From Protula sp. h YS-2021 (Eukaryota; Annelida; Polychaeta; Sabellida; Serpulidae), in contig OX457029.1 in assembly GCA_949752745.1 (NCBI GenBank), positions 10,021,511-10,085,510 on the forward strand: a stretch of DNA of 64,000 nucleotides. Reading direction: 5' to 3'. A program made the position numbers and the translations under genes. Shown one piece after another: positions 12,901 through 23,779 of the stretch; within the stretch, counting starts at the first letter, position 1, and each line of letters begins with the position of its first letter. The notes under the pieces are model-generated. The model saw only the letters and a program-made list of their open reading frames with translations. It searched no databases and had not been told where the DNA came from.

Positions 12901-15300
12901 CGCCAAATCACTATGCACCTGCTATAACAACGAGAGAGACCATTTGCGCATTTAGCCAAACATCCAAAAGTGAAATATTCTCTCTCACATGATTCAGTTT
13001 ATATTTACAGGTGACGAATCTCACCGCCTCTATTGCGACAGATCTAGGGAAATTTATCCTATATAATTCCTCCATAGTCCTGTTGCTTTTTACATCTTTA
13101 AAACACATCTCTACCCGTTTTAGCGAACAAGCCCAGGGGAGAGTCAATAAGAGCTTCGCAAGTTTTATTTTATATATATGCGTGCCTCTGCCTCTGAAGG
13201 AAGTTTAAGACACTGATATTTAAGTGAATAACGCATTTGGTATTGCATGTCAAACTGTTACCTCTGAATGTCAATAACTGTCAATGAAATCAACTCACAT
13301 ATGTCACCTTATTTACGTCCGCCATTGCCAAAAGGGACCGTTATCAAAGAAAGCGAGTTCCGTGAAAGAAATGATATAAAATATATCGATCGTGCATTTT
13401 ATTTTTCGAAAAGGTCAGGGTTATTAAACGATATACAGCTCAAAATTGTAGGTAGAGTATGAGTTTCTCTCTAACAGATCTCGTTAGTGTTTTCAACAGA
13501 GCTGTTTTATCAAGAAAAAGAAGCATAAAATGACGGAAATAGTTTTGGGACCTAATAAGACCAACAAATGTGGCTGCTGTTAATTGTGGTAGTTAATATT
13601 GTATAGAAAGGATAAGATACTTATAACAAACTTTAATAAACCGAAAAAAATTGTGTTCGAAAAGAAAATTGTCGCTATTATACATGATTGTTCTGTGGCA
13701 GATTTTACCTTACTTTGTTAGACATCTATCACACACGAGAACCCTACAAATCAGATCAATTAGCAAAGTAAACACAAAACATCTATTTCTTACGACATTT
13801 GATAAAATTCACTTGCTTGAAAATGGTATGTCCTCAACACAGCTTAATCTTTTGTTAGACCTCTTTTATTTATATTACTGATATACATTTATCATTTCAT
13901 TAATGATTTTTACCTTTTAATGAGTTCATAACTGTTCAAAGATAAATAAAAAACAAACTTAATACACTCATTGTTTCCTTATTGTTTATTAGACTGTTGA
14001 TAGATAAGTCAAAAGAATGGCATAAAATCAAATTATTTAGAGCTTAAACATAGAAGTTCAAGTTCTCTTGTATGTAAGAGTATCTTTAAAATCCTGTGTG
14101 GTCTTTTTCAATTTAATTGGTTTAAAATAACTGTTTTGTGTTTGATTTGGGGTTACACTAGGTTATGTAATGACTGAGAGATATTAAAGTCCATTTTCTT
14201 AGACATAATAAAAAATAGCTGAACTTTATGGTACATGCACAGAAAGAGCCTCGAAAATATAATTCTGAAGACAATACTTTCAAGACATAAAGAGGTAAAA
14301 TGCTATTCCTGGTGGATCCATTCCGGATTACTTGTCAGAAATTGTAGCGTTTGCAGTAAAATGGGTTCTGAAACAATTAGCTAGGTCAATTTTCCACATA
14401 AATACCTGTTCATCTCGAGGTCTAATATCCCTGGGACTTTTACATCTTTACAATTAAGAGCAAATCTCTGTCTGTTTTGACTTATATGCCGCAAGTTCCA
14501 TAGCCATAACTGAGGCAAGAAATCAATTTATCTTTTACCAAGCCAAAATTTTGGAAGAACTAGATACGCTTACATTTATGGAGTGTCTTCTTGACTATGC
14601 ATAGTTCAAAGATCACACACTTTCTGTTTAAACTCAAATCTTCGTTTTCAAAACCAAACTCAGACATATACTTAAGAGCTATTTTCAACAAAATTAAATT
14701 CTTTCCTCTCTAATATTTTAGTCACATCATTTTACCGTTACGACACCACTCAACGTGTTCTACATTCGTGTTTTCATGGGGAGTAATGCGTAAACGAGCC
14801 TAATTGGACAGAACCGGCAAATTTTCTTCTTTGAACACAATATTGTCAAAAGACTGAGTTCGTGCTATCATGTTTTGACGCTACTGAGAAAGAAAGTGGC
14901 AGAAACCATTGGTTCATTTGGAGGTTTACTCCGTAATAATATGAATAAATTAAGAATAGCAAATAGATTTTTCCCTTTTATTTTGCAAGTTTTTTTCAGA
15001 TTAGTGCGCAATTTAACGTACTTATTGTAGGCTGCTACTGCATATAATTGCGCTAAGATTTTAAGAAAGTTTTCACATTTGCAAGTATGAGCACAACTTG
15101 TCAGAAATTGTGAGCTCGTGATTTCTTGTCATGGCGTTACTGGAAGAAATAATGGGATGCATTTTCAAGTTTGCCCTGTATCCGGAAACTAATCCATATT
15201 AGCTAGTTAGATTTTGTGTAGTCTTGTTTTCATCATAATAAAAAATTGTACCTTGTACTTTATTCATTAGAAGCCTCATTACAAACTTTTTACAAAATTG
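9970..15300. repeat. Segmental duplication, copy B
   Basis: Diverged co-linear copy of 1-5,345. The offset is about 9,970 at the left end and about 10,770 near 12,000, because copy B carries roughly 0.8-1.0 kb of additional sequence (11,031-11,990). It returns to about 9,950-10,000 at the right end through deletions. No coding frame is shared with copy A. Confidence 0.8.
11031..11990. other. Extra segment present only in duplication copy B
   Basis: Copy A runs directly from its GCTGCACTGTTTAGTTTCTT segment (about 1,218) into GTTCAGAGTTAAAC. Copy B has a similar junction twice, near 11,000-11,036 and again near 11,970-12,005, with about 960 bp between. This is consistent with an insertion that duplicated about 35 bp, or with a partial tandem duplication followed by divergence. 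No terminal repeats or coding frame were recognised in the insert. Confidence 0.5.
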
Positions 15301-15439
15301 AGAAATTGTTTTTGTATAGAATGTGCGAAAAAATGCTTCTTCTCTGTAAACAGACAAAGACAAAGACAGACTTCAGACAAATAAGACACGTAATTAACAC
15401 TCAAGCAAAAGGAGGTTCAAGGAGTTATTGCTCTACTTT

Positions 15440-15785
15440 TTCTTTTTCCACACGCTCTTTCGCCGATTTCCAAACAACTAATCCCGAAGAAATGAGGAAA
15501 AAATATTCATTTTGATGTTACTTGTCTTTCTGCATTGTAAGTTCTATAGCTGACCCGTTGCGCAAATTATGAAATTAATATGTCTCTTTCCTAAGCTCAA
15601 CATTCTATTTATACTTACGCAAATGACTTGGCTCTCCATTTACCTGTAACATTTACTCCAAGAACAATCAGAAAATTATCTACAAACAAATAATATAAGA
15701 ACATGTTAAATTTTGTTTTGTATCATTATCTTATGTTTTATTTACTGCCTCGTGTTCTTTAACTATATCTTCTCCCTTGCCAATA
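15440..15785. repeat. Left flanking direct repeat of the foldback region
   Basis: This segment is repeated at 20,115-20,640. Shared landmarks are CCCGAAGAAATGA, GTCTTTCTGCATTG, TATGTCTCTTT, CATTTACTCCAAGAA, and the AACAAATAATATAAGA block. The left copy lacks about 185 bp that the right copy contains (about 20,314-20,500). Its version of the signal-peptide-like frame is broken by an early TGA. Confidence 0.75.
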
Positions 15786-15794
15786 GCATGCGAT

Positions 15795-16085
15795 TAGCCA
15801 TCAGACACAGAGAGAAACGCTGACAAAAATACAAACAGAAATACTGTCAGAAACGCCAACATTATTACTGACAGACATACTGAGAAGCACTAACAAAACA
15901 CCGACAGAAAGACTGGCACAAGGACTGACAGATATAAAGACACAAACACTGTTAGGAATACTGACAGAGAGACTGACAAATCTACCGAAAGAAATTCTCA
16001 CAGAAACATCCACAGAAAAGACCGACAAAAGTGCTGAGACAAATCCTCACAAAAAACTGACAAAAGAACATTAAGGAAGACGGAC
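15795..16085. repeat. 12-bp repeat array, forward orientation
   Basis: Many degenerate copies of GACTGACAGAAA at a 12-base spacing. Because 12 is a multiple of three, the minus strand reads as a long serine/valine-rich frame (SVSVSL-type). This is a by-product of the repeat, not evidence of a protein. Confidence 0.85.
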
Positions 16086-16110
16086 GTACAGCTAAAACAG
16101 ACATACTTAC

Positions 16111-16545
16111 TTGGGTTTTGGTAAAGAGGTGTAGAATCAGTGTTTCTGGAGACTTCGGCTCTGCACCCGACACTGGTACAGGCGTAATCTCTATGGAAAG
16201 AATGACCACCATAACTCGTCTAATTGTTTCTTGACAACCTCGTTGATGAGCTAATCCCACACCAGTAGGTAGGGTGATCTGCGCCAATGTTTAAGCTCTG
16301 GTACTCTGGCTTTAAGTTCATAAACCTTACATTGTTTTCGTATCGCACCTTCGTGTTCCGAACATTGACTCCCTCGCCCAAGAATAAACATAGGTGACGA
16401 CAACTCAAGGGGCTCTTCTAACTCTTGCATACTTTTTACACTGATTGTTGCTGTTGCGCCCTCCCAGAACAACTTTAGCTTGTCAGCCGTTATGGATAGC
16501 GCAAATAATTCTTGAACAAGAATAACCTGCTAACCAGGCTAAATC
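16111..16545 (-). pseudogene. Exon-like inverted arm L1
   Basis: On the minus strand an open segment (16,287 to 16,111, 59 codons) ends with codons for TKTQ directly before GTAAGTAT at 16,110-16,103, a near-ideal 5' splice donor. Upstream, a second frame (16,472-16,251) starts LFWEGATATISVKSMQELEE and contains GRGSQCSEHEG; it is offset from the first, so a frameshift or splice separates them. The plus-strand arm at 16,745-17,000 carries a diverged version (LFWEDATTRVSVKSM, then a stop). I do not recognise the protein family. The best reading is a captured host exon, now part of a repeat. Confidence 0.4.
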
Positions 16546-16744
16546 TGAAACGTAAAATTGCCAGCGAGAAAAAAGGTGAGTGATCCGATCTAATGCACGT
16601 GATTGATATGTCTTCGATGAAGTGTTTTCTTCTAGAAGGTGCCCTATATAGTGGGAAAAGCTTAATTATGAGAACGTTGATCCTACACCTCAGGTTTGTT
16701 TGTGACGTCAATCCATGGAAGCCGCTGACAAGTTTGAATTTCGG

Positions 16745-17100
16745 AATTAGCCTGATTAGCAGCTTATTTTTGTTCAAGAGTTGTTCCTGCAAATCTGTGA
16801 TGTCTGAAAAATTAAAGTTGTTCTGGGAAGATGCAACCACGAGAGTCAGTGTAAAAAGCATGTAAGCGTTAGAAGAACAATTTCGGTTGTCACAACTAAT
16901 GTTTACACTTGGAGAGGTCAATGTTCGGAACACGAAGATGGGTTAAAGGAACGCTGTAAAGTTTATGAATTTAAAAACAGTGTCATCTCAATCGTAGATG
17001 CTAGTACGCATCGTCTACGCCGAAAAAGTTGGCAACAATATTAATGTTCGTAAAAATTGTAAGCAAATAAAAAATTATCACCTTTCCAGTCCACCATTTT
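16745..17100 (+). pseudogene. Exon-like inverted arm R1
   Basis: Reverse-complement relative of 16,250-16,545: both contain AAAGTTGTTCTGGGA and TTAGCCTG.TTAGCAG. The frame beginning KLKLFWEDATTRVSVKSM meets TAA after 18 residues, so this arm is no longer coding. It ends near the GTCTACGCCGAAAAAGTTGG segment and an AT-rich spacer before the reversed 12-bp repeats. Confidence 0.5.
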
Positions 17101-17109
17101 GAGGGATCT

Positions 17110-17905
17110 ACTCTCAGGTTTTTGGTCAGTATTTGTGTCAGTGTTTTTGTCAGTCTTTTCTGTGGATACTTCTGTCAGTTCTACTGTCAGCATTTTTGTC
17201 GGTGTTTCATCCGTAGTTCTGTCAGTCTTTCTGCTAGTATTCCTGACAGTGTTTCTGTCACGCTAAGGAGTGACAGAACTACCGACACAAACACTGTTAG
17301 GAATACTGACAGAGAGACTGACAAATCTTAAGACAGAAATACTGACAGAAAGACTGACCGAAACGTTGACAGAAGCACTAACAAAACCCCGACAAGAAGA
17401 CTGGCACAATGACTGACAGAACTACGGACACAAACACTGTTAGGAATACTGACACAGAGAGAGTAACAAATCTTCCGACAGAAAGACTGACAGAAACGTT
17501 GACAGAAGCACTAACAAAACACCGACAGAAGGACTGGCACAAGGACTGACAAAACTACCGACACAAACAGTTAGGAAGACTGACAGAGACACTGACAAAT
17601 CTACCGACTGAAATACTGAGCGAAACACTGGCAGAAACGCTAACAGAAGCACTAACAAAACACCGAGAGTGAGACTGGCACATGGAGTGACAGAACTACC
17701 GACACAAACACTGTTAGGAATACTGACAGAGAGACTCACAAATCTACCGACAGAAACACTGACAGAGAGACTGACAGAAACGTTTACAGAAGCACTAATA
17801 AAAAACCGACAGAAAGACTGGCACAAGGACTGACAGAACTCCCGACACAAACACTGTTAGGAATACTGACAGAGAGACTGACAAATCTACCGGCAGACAT
17901 TTTGA
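17110..17905. repeat. 12-bp repeat array, switching orientation at about 17,265
   Basis: From 17,119 to about 17,262 the repeats read TTTCTGTCAGTC. After CACGCTAAGGAGTGACAG they switch to the complementary GACTGACAGAAA orientation and continue to about 17,905. Within the second part a longer period of about 132-156 bp is visible, marked by GACAGAAGCACTAACAAAAC. Confidence 0.85.
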
Positions 17906-18015
17906 CAGATACATCCACAGAGAAAACCGTCAAAAGTGCTGAGACAAATTCTGACAAAAAACTGACAAAAGAACATTAAGGAAGACGGACGTACAGCTAA
18001 AACAGACATACTTAC

Positions 18016-18450
18016 TTGGGTTTTGGTAAAGAGGTGTAGAATCAGTGGTTCTGGAGACTTCGGCTCTGCACCCGACACTGGTACAGGCGTAATCTCTATG
18101 GAAAGAATGACCACCATAACTCGTCTAATTGTTTCTCGACAACCTCGTTGATGAGCTAATCCCACACCAGTAGGTAGGGTGATCTGCGCCAATGTTTAAG
18201 CTCTGGTACTCTGGCTTTAAGTTCATAAACCTTACATTGTTTTCGTATCGCACCTTCGTGTTCCGAACATTGACTCCCTCGCCCAAGAATAAACATAGGT
18301 GACGACAACTCAAGGTGCTCCTCTAACTCTTGCATACTTTTTACACTGATTGTTGCTGTTGCGCCCTCCCAGAACAACTTTAGCTTGTCAGCCGTTATGG
18401 ATAGCGCAAATAATTCTTGAACAAGAATAACCTGCTAACCAGGCTAAATC
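18016..18450 (-). pseudogene. Exon-like inverted arm L2 (second copy)
   Basis: Near-identical to 16,111-16,545, including the TKTQ end and GTAAGTAT donor (18,015-18,008). Small differences (for example EEHLELSS instead of EEPLELSS) leave the frames open. The matching plus-strand arm R2 lies at 18,650-19,005. Confidence 0.4.
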
Positions 18451-19611
18451 TGAAACGTAAAATTGCCAGCGAGAAAAAAGGTGAGTGATCCGATCTAATG
18501 CACGTGATTGATATGTCTTCGATGAAGTGTTTTCTTCTAGAAGGTGCCCTATATAGTGGGAAAAGCTTAATTATGAGAACGTTGATCCTGCAACTCAGGT
18601 TTGTTTGTGACGTCAATCCATGGAAGCCGCTGACAAGTTTGAATTTCGGAATTAGCCTGATCAGCAGCTTATTTTTGTTCAAGAGTTGTTCCTGCAAATC
18701 TGTGATGTCTGAAAAATTAAAGTTGTTCTGGGAAGATGCAGCAACGAGAGTCAGTGTAAAAGCATGTAAGCGTTAGAAGAACAATTTCGGTTGTCACAAC
18801 TAATGTTTACACTTGGAGAGGTCAATGTTCGGAACACGAAGATGGGTTAAAGGAACGCTGTAAAGTTTATGAATTTAAAAACAGTGTCATCTCAATCGTA
18901 GATGCTAGTACGCATCGTCTACGCCGAAAAAGTTGGCAACAATATTAATGTTCGTAAAAATTGTAAGCAAATAAAAAATTATCACCTTTCCAGTCCACCA
19001 TTTTGAGGGATCTACTCTCAGGTTTTTGGTCAGTATTTGTGTCAGCATTTTTGTCAGTCTTTTTGTCGGTGTTTCATCCGTAGTTCTGTCAGTCTTTCTG
19101 CTAGTATTCCTGACAGTGTTTCTGTCACGCTAAGGAGTGACAGAACTACCGACACAAACACTGTTAGGAATACTGACAGAGAGACTGACAAATCTTAAGA
19201 CAGAAATACTGACAGAAAGACTGACCGAAACGTTGACAGAAGCACTAACAAAACCCCGACAAGAAGACTGGCACAATGACTGACAGAACTACGGACACAA
19301 ACACTGTTAGGAATACTGACACAGAGAGAGTAACAAATCTTCCGACAGAAAGACTGACAGAAACGTTGACAGAAGCACTAACAAAACACCGACAGAAAGA
19401 CTGGCACAAGGACTGACAAAACTACCGACACAAACAGTTAGGAAGACTGACAGAGACACTGACAAATCTACCGACTGAAATACTGAGCGAAACACTGGCA
19501 GAAACGCTAACAGAAGCACTAATAAAACACCGAGAGTGAGACTGGCACATGGAGTGACAGAACTACCGACACAAACACTGTTAGGAATACTGACAGAGAG
19601 ACTGACAGAAA

Positions 19612-20090
19612 CGAAGATGGGTTAAAGGAACGCTGCAAAGTTTATGAATTTAAAACCAGTGTCATCTCAATCGTAGATGCAAGTACGCATCGTCTACGCC
19701 GAAAAAGTTGGCAAAAATATTAATGTTCGTAAAAATTGTAAGCAAATAAAAAATTATCACCTTTTCAGTCGACCATTTTGAGGGATCTACTCTGAGATTT
19801 TTGGTCAGTATTTGTGTCAGCATTTTTGTCAGTCTTTTCTGTGGATACTTCTGTCAGTTCTACTGTCAGTATTTTTGTCGGTGTGTTATCCGTAGTTCTG
19901 TCAGTCTTTCTGTTGGTATTCCTGACAGTGTTTCTGTCAGTCTTTCTGTCTAAATTTCTATCAGCCTTTCTGCCTTCATTTCTTTGAGTGTTTCTGTAAG
20001 AATCTGAGTTAGTGTTTGTTAGGTAGTCCTGTCAGTCTTTTCGTCAGTATTCCTGACAGCGTTTCTGTTTGTAGTCTTGTTTCTTATAGG
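19612..20090. repeat. Third, truncated foldback unit
   Basis: The sequence jumps directly from a GACTGACAGAAACG repeat to AAGATGGGTTAAAGGAACGC, which lies inside arm R. It then follows arm R and the reversed 12-mer array (about 19,800-20,075). Left arm and centre are missing, so this is an internally deleted copy. Confidence 0.8.
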
Positions 20091-20148
20091 AAGGAAGTTG
20101 AGTCATCTTTAATTTTTCATGCTCGTACACGTCGCCTATCCCGAAGAA

Positions 20149-20247
20149 ATGAAAAAAATCATTTTGGTGTTAATTGTCTTTCTGCATTGCAAGTTCTATG
20201 GCAGACCCGTTGAACAAAATATGAAATTAATATGTCTCTTTACTTAG
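20149..20247 (+). pseudogene. Signal-peptide-like frame
   Basis: The frame reads MKKIILVLIVFLHCKFYG then RPVEQ and ends at TAG (20,245-20,247) after 32 codons. Basic start, hydrophobic core and small residue near a cleavage site fit a secretory signal peptide. The left copy at about 15,492 has the same core out of frame with its ATG. It may be the 5' exon of a secreted peptide gene. The following exon-like frame is in a different phase. Confidence 0.35.
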
Positions 20248-20440
20248 CTCAACATTCCATTTATATTTCCACAAGGAACTTGGCTCTCGATTTACCTCTA
20301 ACATTTACTCCAAGAAACGAAAACGTCCCATGGAATTAGTGGGCTCTGCTCTAGATACAAAATATACAAAATCAATAGCTATGGTTTGGGACGACTGGTC
20401 AGCTATAGAACGTCAAGGACGAAAGACAATTAACACCATG
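20231..20440 (+). pseudogene. Exon-like frame with polybasic sites and a donor
   Basis: An open frame of 70 codons, shifted by one base from the signal-like frame, ends at ATG followed by GTATGTGTG, a good splice donor at 20,441. It contains KKRKR and, 31 residues later, QGRK. Basic cleavage sites plus G-R-K are what secreted neuropeptide precursors show, but I cannot name a family. No intron explains the phase change, so this is probably a broken copy. Confidence 0.3.
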
Positions 20441-20639
20441 GTATGTGTGAGCATGGAAAATTGAAACATATAAGAAACAAGACCAATAAACAGAAAATAG
20501 TTGCAACAGCAAGAAATTTATCTGCAAACAAATAATATAAGAGCATGTTATGTTTTGTTTTGTTTCATTATCTTGTGTTTTATTATCTGCCTCGTGTTCT
20601 TTAACCTTAACTACTTTCTTACCAATGGCGACAGAAATA

Positions 20640-20826
20640 GCAAGAGAAAAGCCAACAAAACACCGACAGAAACACTGACAAAAATACTAACAAAAATAGT
20701 GTTAGAAACGCCGACAGAAATTCTGACAGAAAGACTGACAGAAACGCTGACAGAAGCACTAACAAAACACCGACAGAGAGACTGGCACAAGGACTGACAG
20801 AACTACCGACACAAACACTGAATGAA
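20640..20826. repeat. 12-bp repeat array, right end
   Basis: GACAGAAA-type 12-mers in forward orientation, reading TLTEILTERLTETLTE-like on the plus strand. This is the outermost array on the right of the composite. Confidence 0.8.
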
Positions 20827-20834
20827 GATACGTG

Positions 20835-20935
20835 GTAGGTTTCAGTCTAATTGATTCTGTACGTATAAAACCAGAATAGATATGCGAAGTAAGTTTCAGT
20901 CTTTTTCATCTTGCACGTATAAAACAGGGCTGAGT
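20835..20935 (-). repeat. 54-bp minisatellite, about 1.8 units, inverted
   Basis: Contains TTTCAGTCTAATTGATTCTG then TACGTATAAAA, the complement of the unit tandemly repeated at 25,850-26,235. Same family, opposite orientation, lying just 5' of the LINE. Confidence 0.7.
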
Positions 20936-21223
20936 GTTTTCAGCATACACGCATATTATGGGAATTGTGATATTCGTCTAGAATTTATTGGTTTATTCAA
21001 TCTTAAACTTGGATATTTTTATATCAGTGTATAGATAAATTATCAAGGATCAGTCTTCAACATATTTTATTGAAAAATTGTTTTATCTGAAAAATATGAC
21101 TTTTGATGATAAATTTGAAAGTGTACAGGCATAGAACAAAGGTTTTCCATATATCGAAGGTACACAAGTGTATTTAACGAATAGGGATTTGTCAACGACA
21201 AGAATTGGATATTTTAGTTCGCT

Positions 21224-22240
21224 ATGATCGTTTTAGTTCATATTATTATTGGATTTAAACTTGGCCTAATTTTAGGAACAATGGGTCATAATCAAGGCCT
21301 TTCCTATTCAAGGTGTGACTTGTTTAGAATAGGAAACATATGCAAATATAAGCAGTGCACTCTATCAGCTGATATTGTTCGATCAGTAAATGACCTGGAC
21401 ATCAAAAGGAGGAGAGGTTATCATATAGGAAAAAATGGAAACCGTAAACATTTTAAGGACCACAATCTTGTGCATATTCCCACGAGAGTAGATGTTCTCA
21501 TAAGCAATTATAGAACGTTTTCGGGTACACCTAAAAAGAGACCGTGTTTTCTCAAGCCAGTAGATTTGAAGGCTTACAAAATTCATAATGTCAAATTTTC
21601 CTTGATGAATGCAAGATCAGTTTCAAACAAGATTGACAAAATTAAGCATATGATATACGTGGACAATATTGATATCTTAGCTATAACAGAAACATGGTTT
21701 TCAGAAAATTCTCAATACGAAACCTCAGAAATTGTGCCATCAGGTTACGAAATTGTACATGTAGATAGGAAGCAGCGGAAAGGTGGGGGCGTTGCTTTTA
21801 TATTAAAAAAAGAACTGAAGGTGAAAAAATTCCAACTCCCGAATTTCAATCTTTTGAGCAATGTATGATTAGAATAGATGGCATCTTACAAAATTCAAAT
21901 CTGGTGGTAGCATACAGGCCCCCCTCAACAGACATGAAGACGTTCCTATCAGAATTTTCTAGTTTTTTTAGAAGATTATACTCTCTCTGGACCACCCCTC
22001 CTGATATCAGGAGATATGAACATCAACTTAAAAACCGATACGTCCGATTCAAGGAAACATCTTGAGCTCCTGGAAAGTTTCAATATGCTTCAGCTAGTCG
22101 ACAACTCAACGCATATTTTAGGTGGATTACTGGATCATATCATTTCAAAATCGACATCACAACTGAGAGTAACGGATGTTCAGACGGGCGACCTCCTCTC
22201 AGATCACTATGCTCTCCATTGTACTCTTTCAATCCATCTG
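21224..22240 (+). pseudogene. LINE ORF2, N-terminal extension and endonuclease
   Basis: The endonuclease begins near residue 123 with NVKFSLMNARSVSNK. The catalytic glutamate lies in AITETW (about 21,680), then GGGVAF (about 21,785). The frame then shifts: AYRPPS (about 21,905) lies in another phase (21,865-22,000), and SGDMNIN at about 22,010 returns to the first phase. SDHYAL (about 22,200) supplies the conserved catalytic D-H pair. The family is the EEP (exonuclease-endonuclease-phosphatase) fold used to nick target DNA for target-primed reverse transcription. Key residues remain, but the two frameshifts make it inactive as it stands. Confidence 0.85.
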
Positions 22241-23779
22241 CCGAGGCCTCAAACTAGAACTGTGACGTTTCGGAAGGTGGCTGAGATTGACTCAAAAGCC
22301 TTTCGAGAGGATATAACATCTACTAAGGTATATTTAGAGCATGGAGACATGGAGTTGGATACCCTAGTTGATCACTACAATAAGGAGTTTGCAGAGCTTT
22401 TTGATAAGCACGCACCGCTAGTTACGCAAAACCTCAAAAACCGTCGTAGGGAACCTTGGTTCACGACTGATGTTAGAACAGCTTTGCGGATCTCACGCGC
22501 TAAAGAGAGAAAGTGGAGGAAGAATAAAAAGAATGAAAATCTTGAAACTGAGTACAAAAACGCTCAAAATGAATATTCAAAGAAACTGATTGAATCAAAA
22601 CAAAAAAATTTCCATGAAATTTTGGATAATAATTCTAATGATCAGAAAAAACTCTTTCGTGAGATGAATAAAATTATGAATCGTGACTCTAAGCAGCTAT
22701 TTCCTGACTGCGAAAGTACAAAACTTCTTGCTGATCAGTTTTGCAAATATTTTAATGAAAAAGTGCAAAAGATCAGAAATAATTTTGAGGAAATATCGGA
22801 TGAAACCTTTGAATATGACTCGAATTCTCCACTGAATTTTCCACCTTTAGCAACTTTTACACCAATGACACAAGAAGATGTTAGGAATATTATCAAGAAG
22901 TCCGCTAGAAAAACATGTGAACTAGATCCTCTACCTACTTCACTCCTGAAAAATTGCATCGATGAAATGTGCCCAATCATAACACGCATAATTAATGCAT
23001 CACTTCAAACTGCAAGAATGCCTTCAATTTTCAAAGAAGCTATTGTTCGTCCTTTGATAGAGAAACCTAACCTTGAACCAGTATTGAAAAACTATAGGCC
23101 AGTATCAAACTTATCGTACATCTCAAAACTCATAGAAGAAGCAGCCAGCCGACAAATAGCAAGGCATATCGAGATAAATGGCCTTGCAGATCCTCTACAG
23201 TCTGCATACAAACAAAAGCATTCTACAGAAACTGCTTTACTTAAAGTATGCAATGATATCTTTCAGGAATTAGATGACGGGAAGGCTGTTTTTCTCGGTA
23301 TGCTTGACCTGAGTGCGGCGTTTGATACCGTGGACCATGACATTCTCCTTCGGAGACTACGCTCAACCTTTAATATCACGGATGCGATCCTTGGTTGGCT
23401 TAAGTCATACCTCACCGATAGATCAATCCGTGTTTGCATCGAAGGCACATATTCTGACCCAATAACCTTGAACTGCTCATTGCCTCAAGGATCACAGATG
23501 GGTCCGAAGCGATATAGTGATTACGTTATGCCATTGAAGAGATTGTTACGTATTTTAGAGCTACTATATCACTATTATGCAGACGATGCGCAAGTGGGTA
23601 CATCATGTGATCCTAAGTCAGGAGACTCACAAATTACCGCAGCGCGCACTCTCGAAAACGGAATAGGAGATATCTCAAGATGGATGTTTTCGAACCGACT
23701 GAAACTGAATTGTGACAAAACGGAGTTAATCATATTTGTATCAAAACAAAACGCAAAGTATATCAAGTTTGACGAATAA
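22241..23779 (+). pseudogene. LINE ORF2, reverse transcriptase
   Basis: This continues the open frame that starts at 22,016 (587 residues to the stop). Seen in order: LKNYRPVSNLSYISKLIE, QSAYKQKHSTETALL, the A motif LDLSAAFDTVDH with its aspartate at 23,306-23,308, a B-region PQGSQMGP, and the catalytic YYADD at 23,573-23,587. All three catalytic aspartates are present. The B region departs from the usual PQGSVLGPLLF, which may be decay. The frame ends FDE then TAA; the same phase continues beyond into the C-terminal domain, so this is a nonsense mutation rather than the natural end. Confidence 0.9.

Larger units (their letters stand above)
15840..19611. repeat. Recent 1,905-bp tandem duplication of the foldback unit
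   Basis: Everything from about 15,840 to 17,745 recurs 1,905 bases later with very few differences. The arm L frames at 16,111-16,472 and 18,016-18,377 and the central segment at 16,593 and 18,498 all keep exactly this spacing. The second unit has a shortened reversed array (19,021-19,125). High identity implies a recent unequal exchange. Confidence 0.9.
20115..20640. repeat. Right flanking direct repeat of the foldback region
   Basis: Diverged copy of 15,440-15,785 with about 185 bp more (20,314-20,500). The extra part contains an open frame ending at a donor-like GTATGT (20,441). Copies on both sides suggest that the unit spread with its flank, or that the flank belongs to the element. Confidence 0.7.
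15786..20830. mobile_element. Foldback-like composite element with 12-bp repeat arrays
   Basis: Inverted arms (minus-strand copy 16,111-16,545; plus-strand copy 16,745-17,000) face each other across a 200-bp centre. They are flanked by long arrays of a degenerate 12-mer, GACTGACAGAAA on the left and its complement TTTCTGTCAGTC on the right. After the right arm, orientation switches again and a second unit begins. This resembles Drosophila FB foldback elements, whose long inverted ends consist of short tandem repeats; homology to FB is not claimed. No transposase is seen. The insertion boundaries are uncertain because the flanks themselves are duplicated. Confidence 0.55.

Noticed and set aside
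15801..17850. Long serine/valine-rich minus frames
   Set aside because: They are translations of the 12-bp repeat, whose period is a multiple of three; open frames arise automatically.
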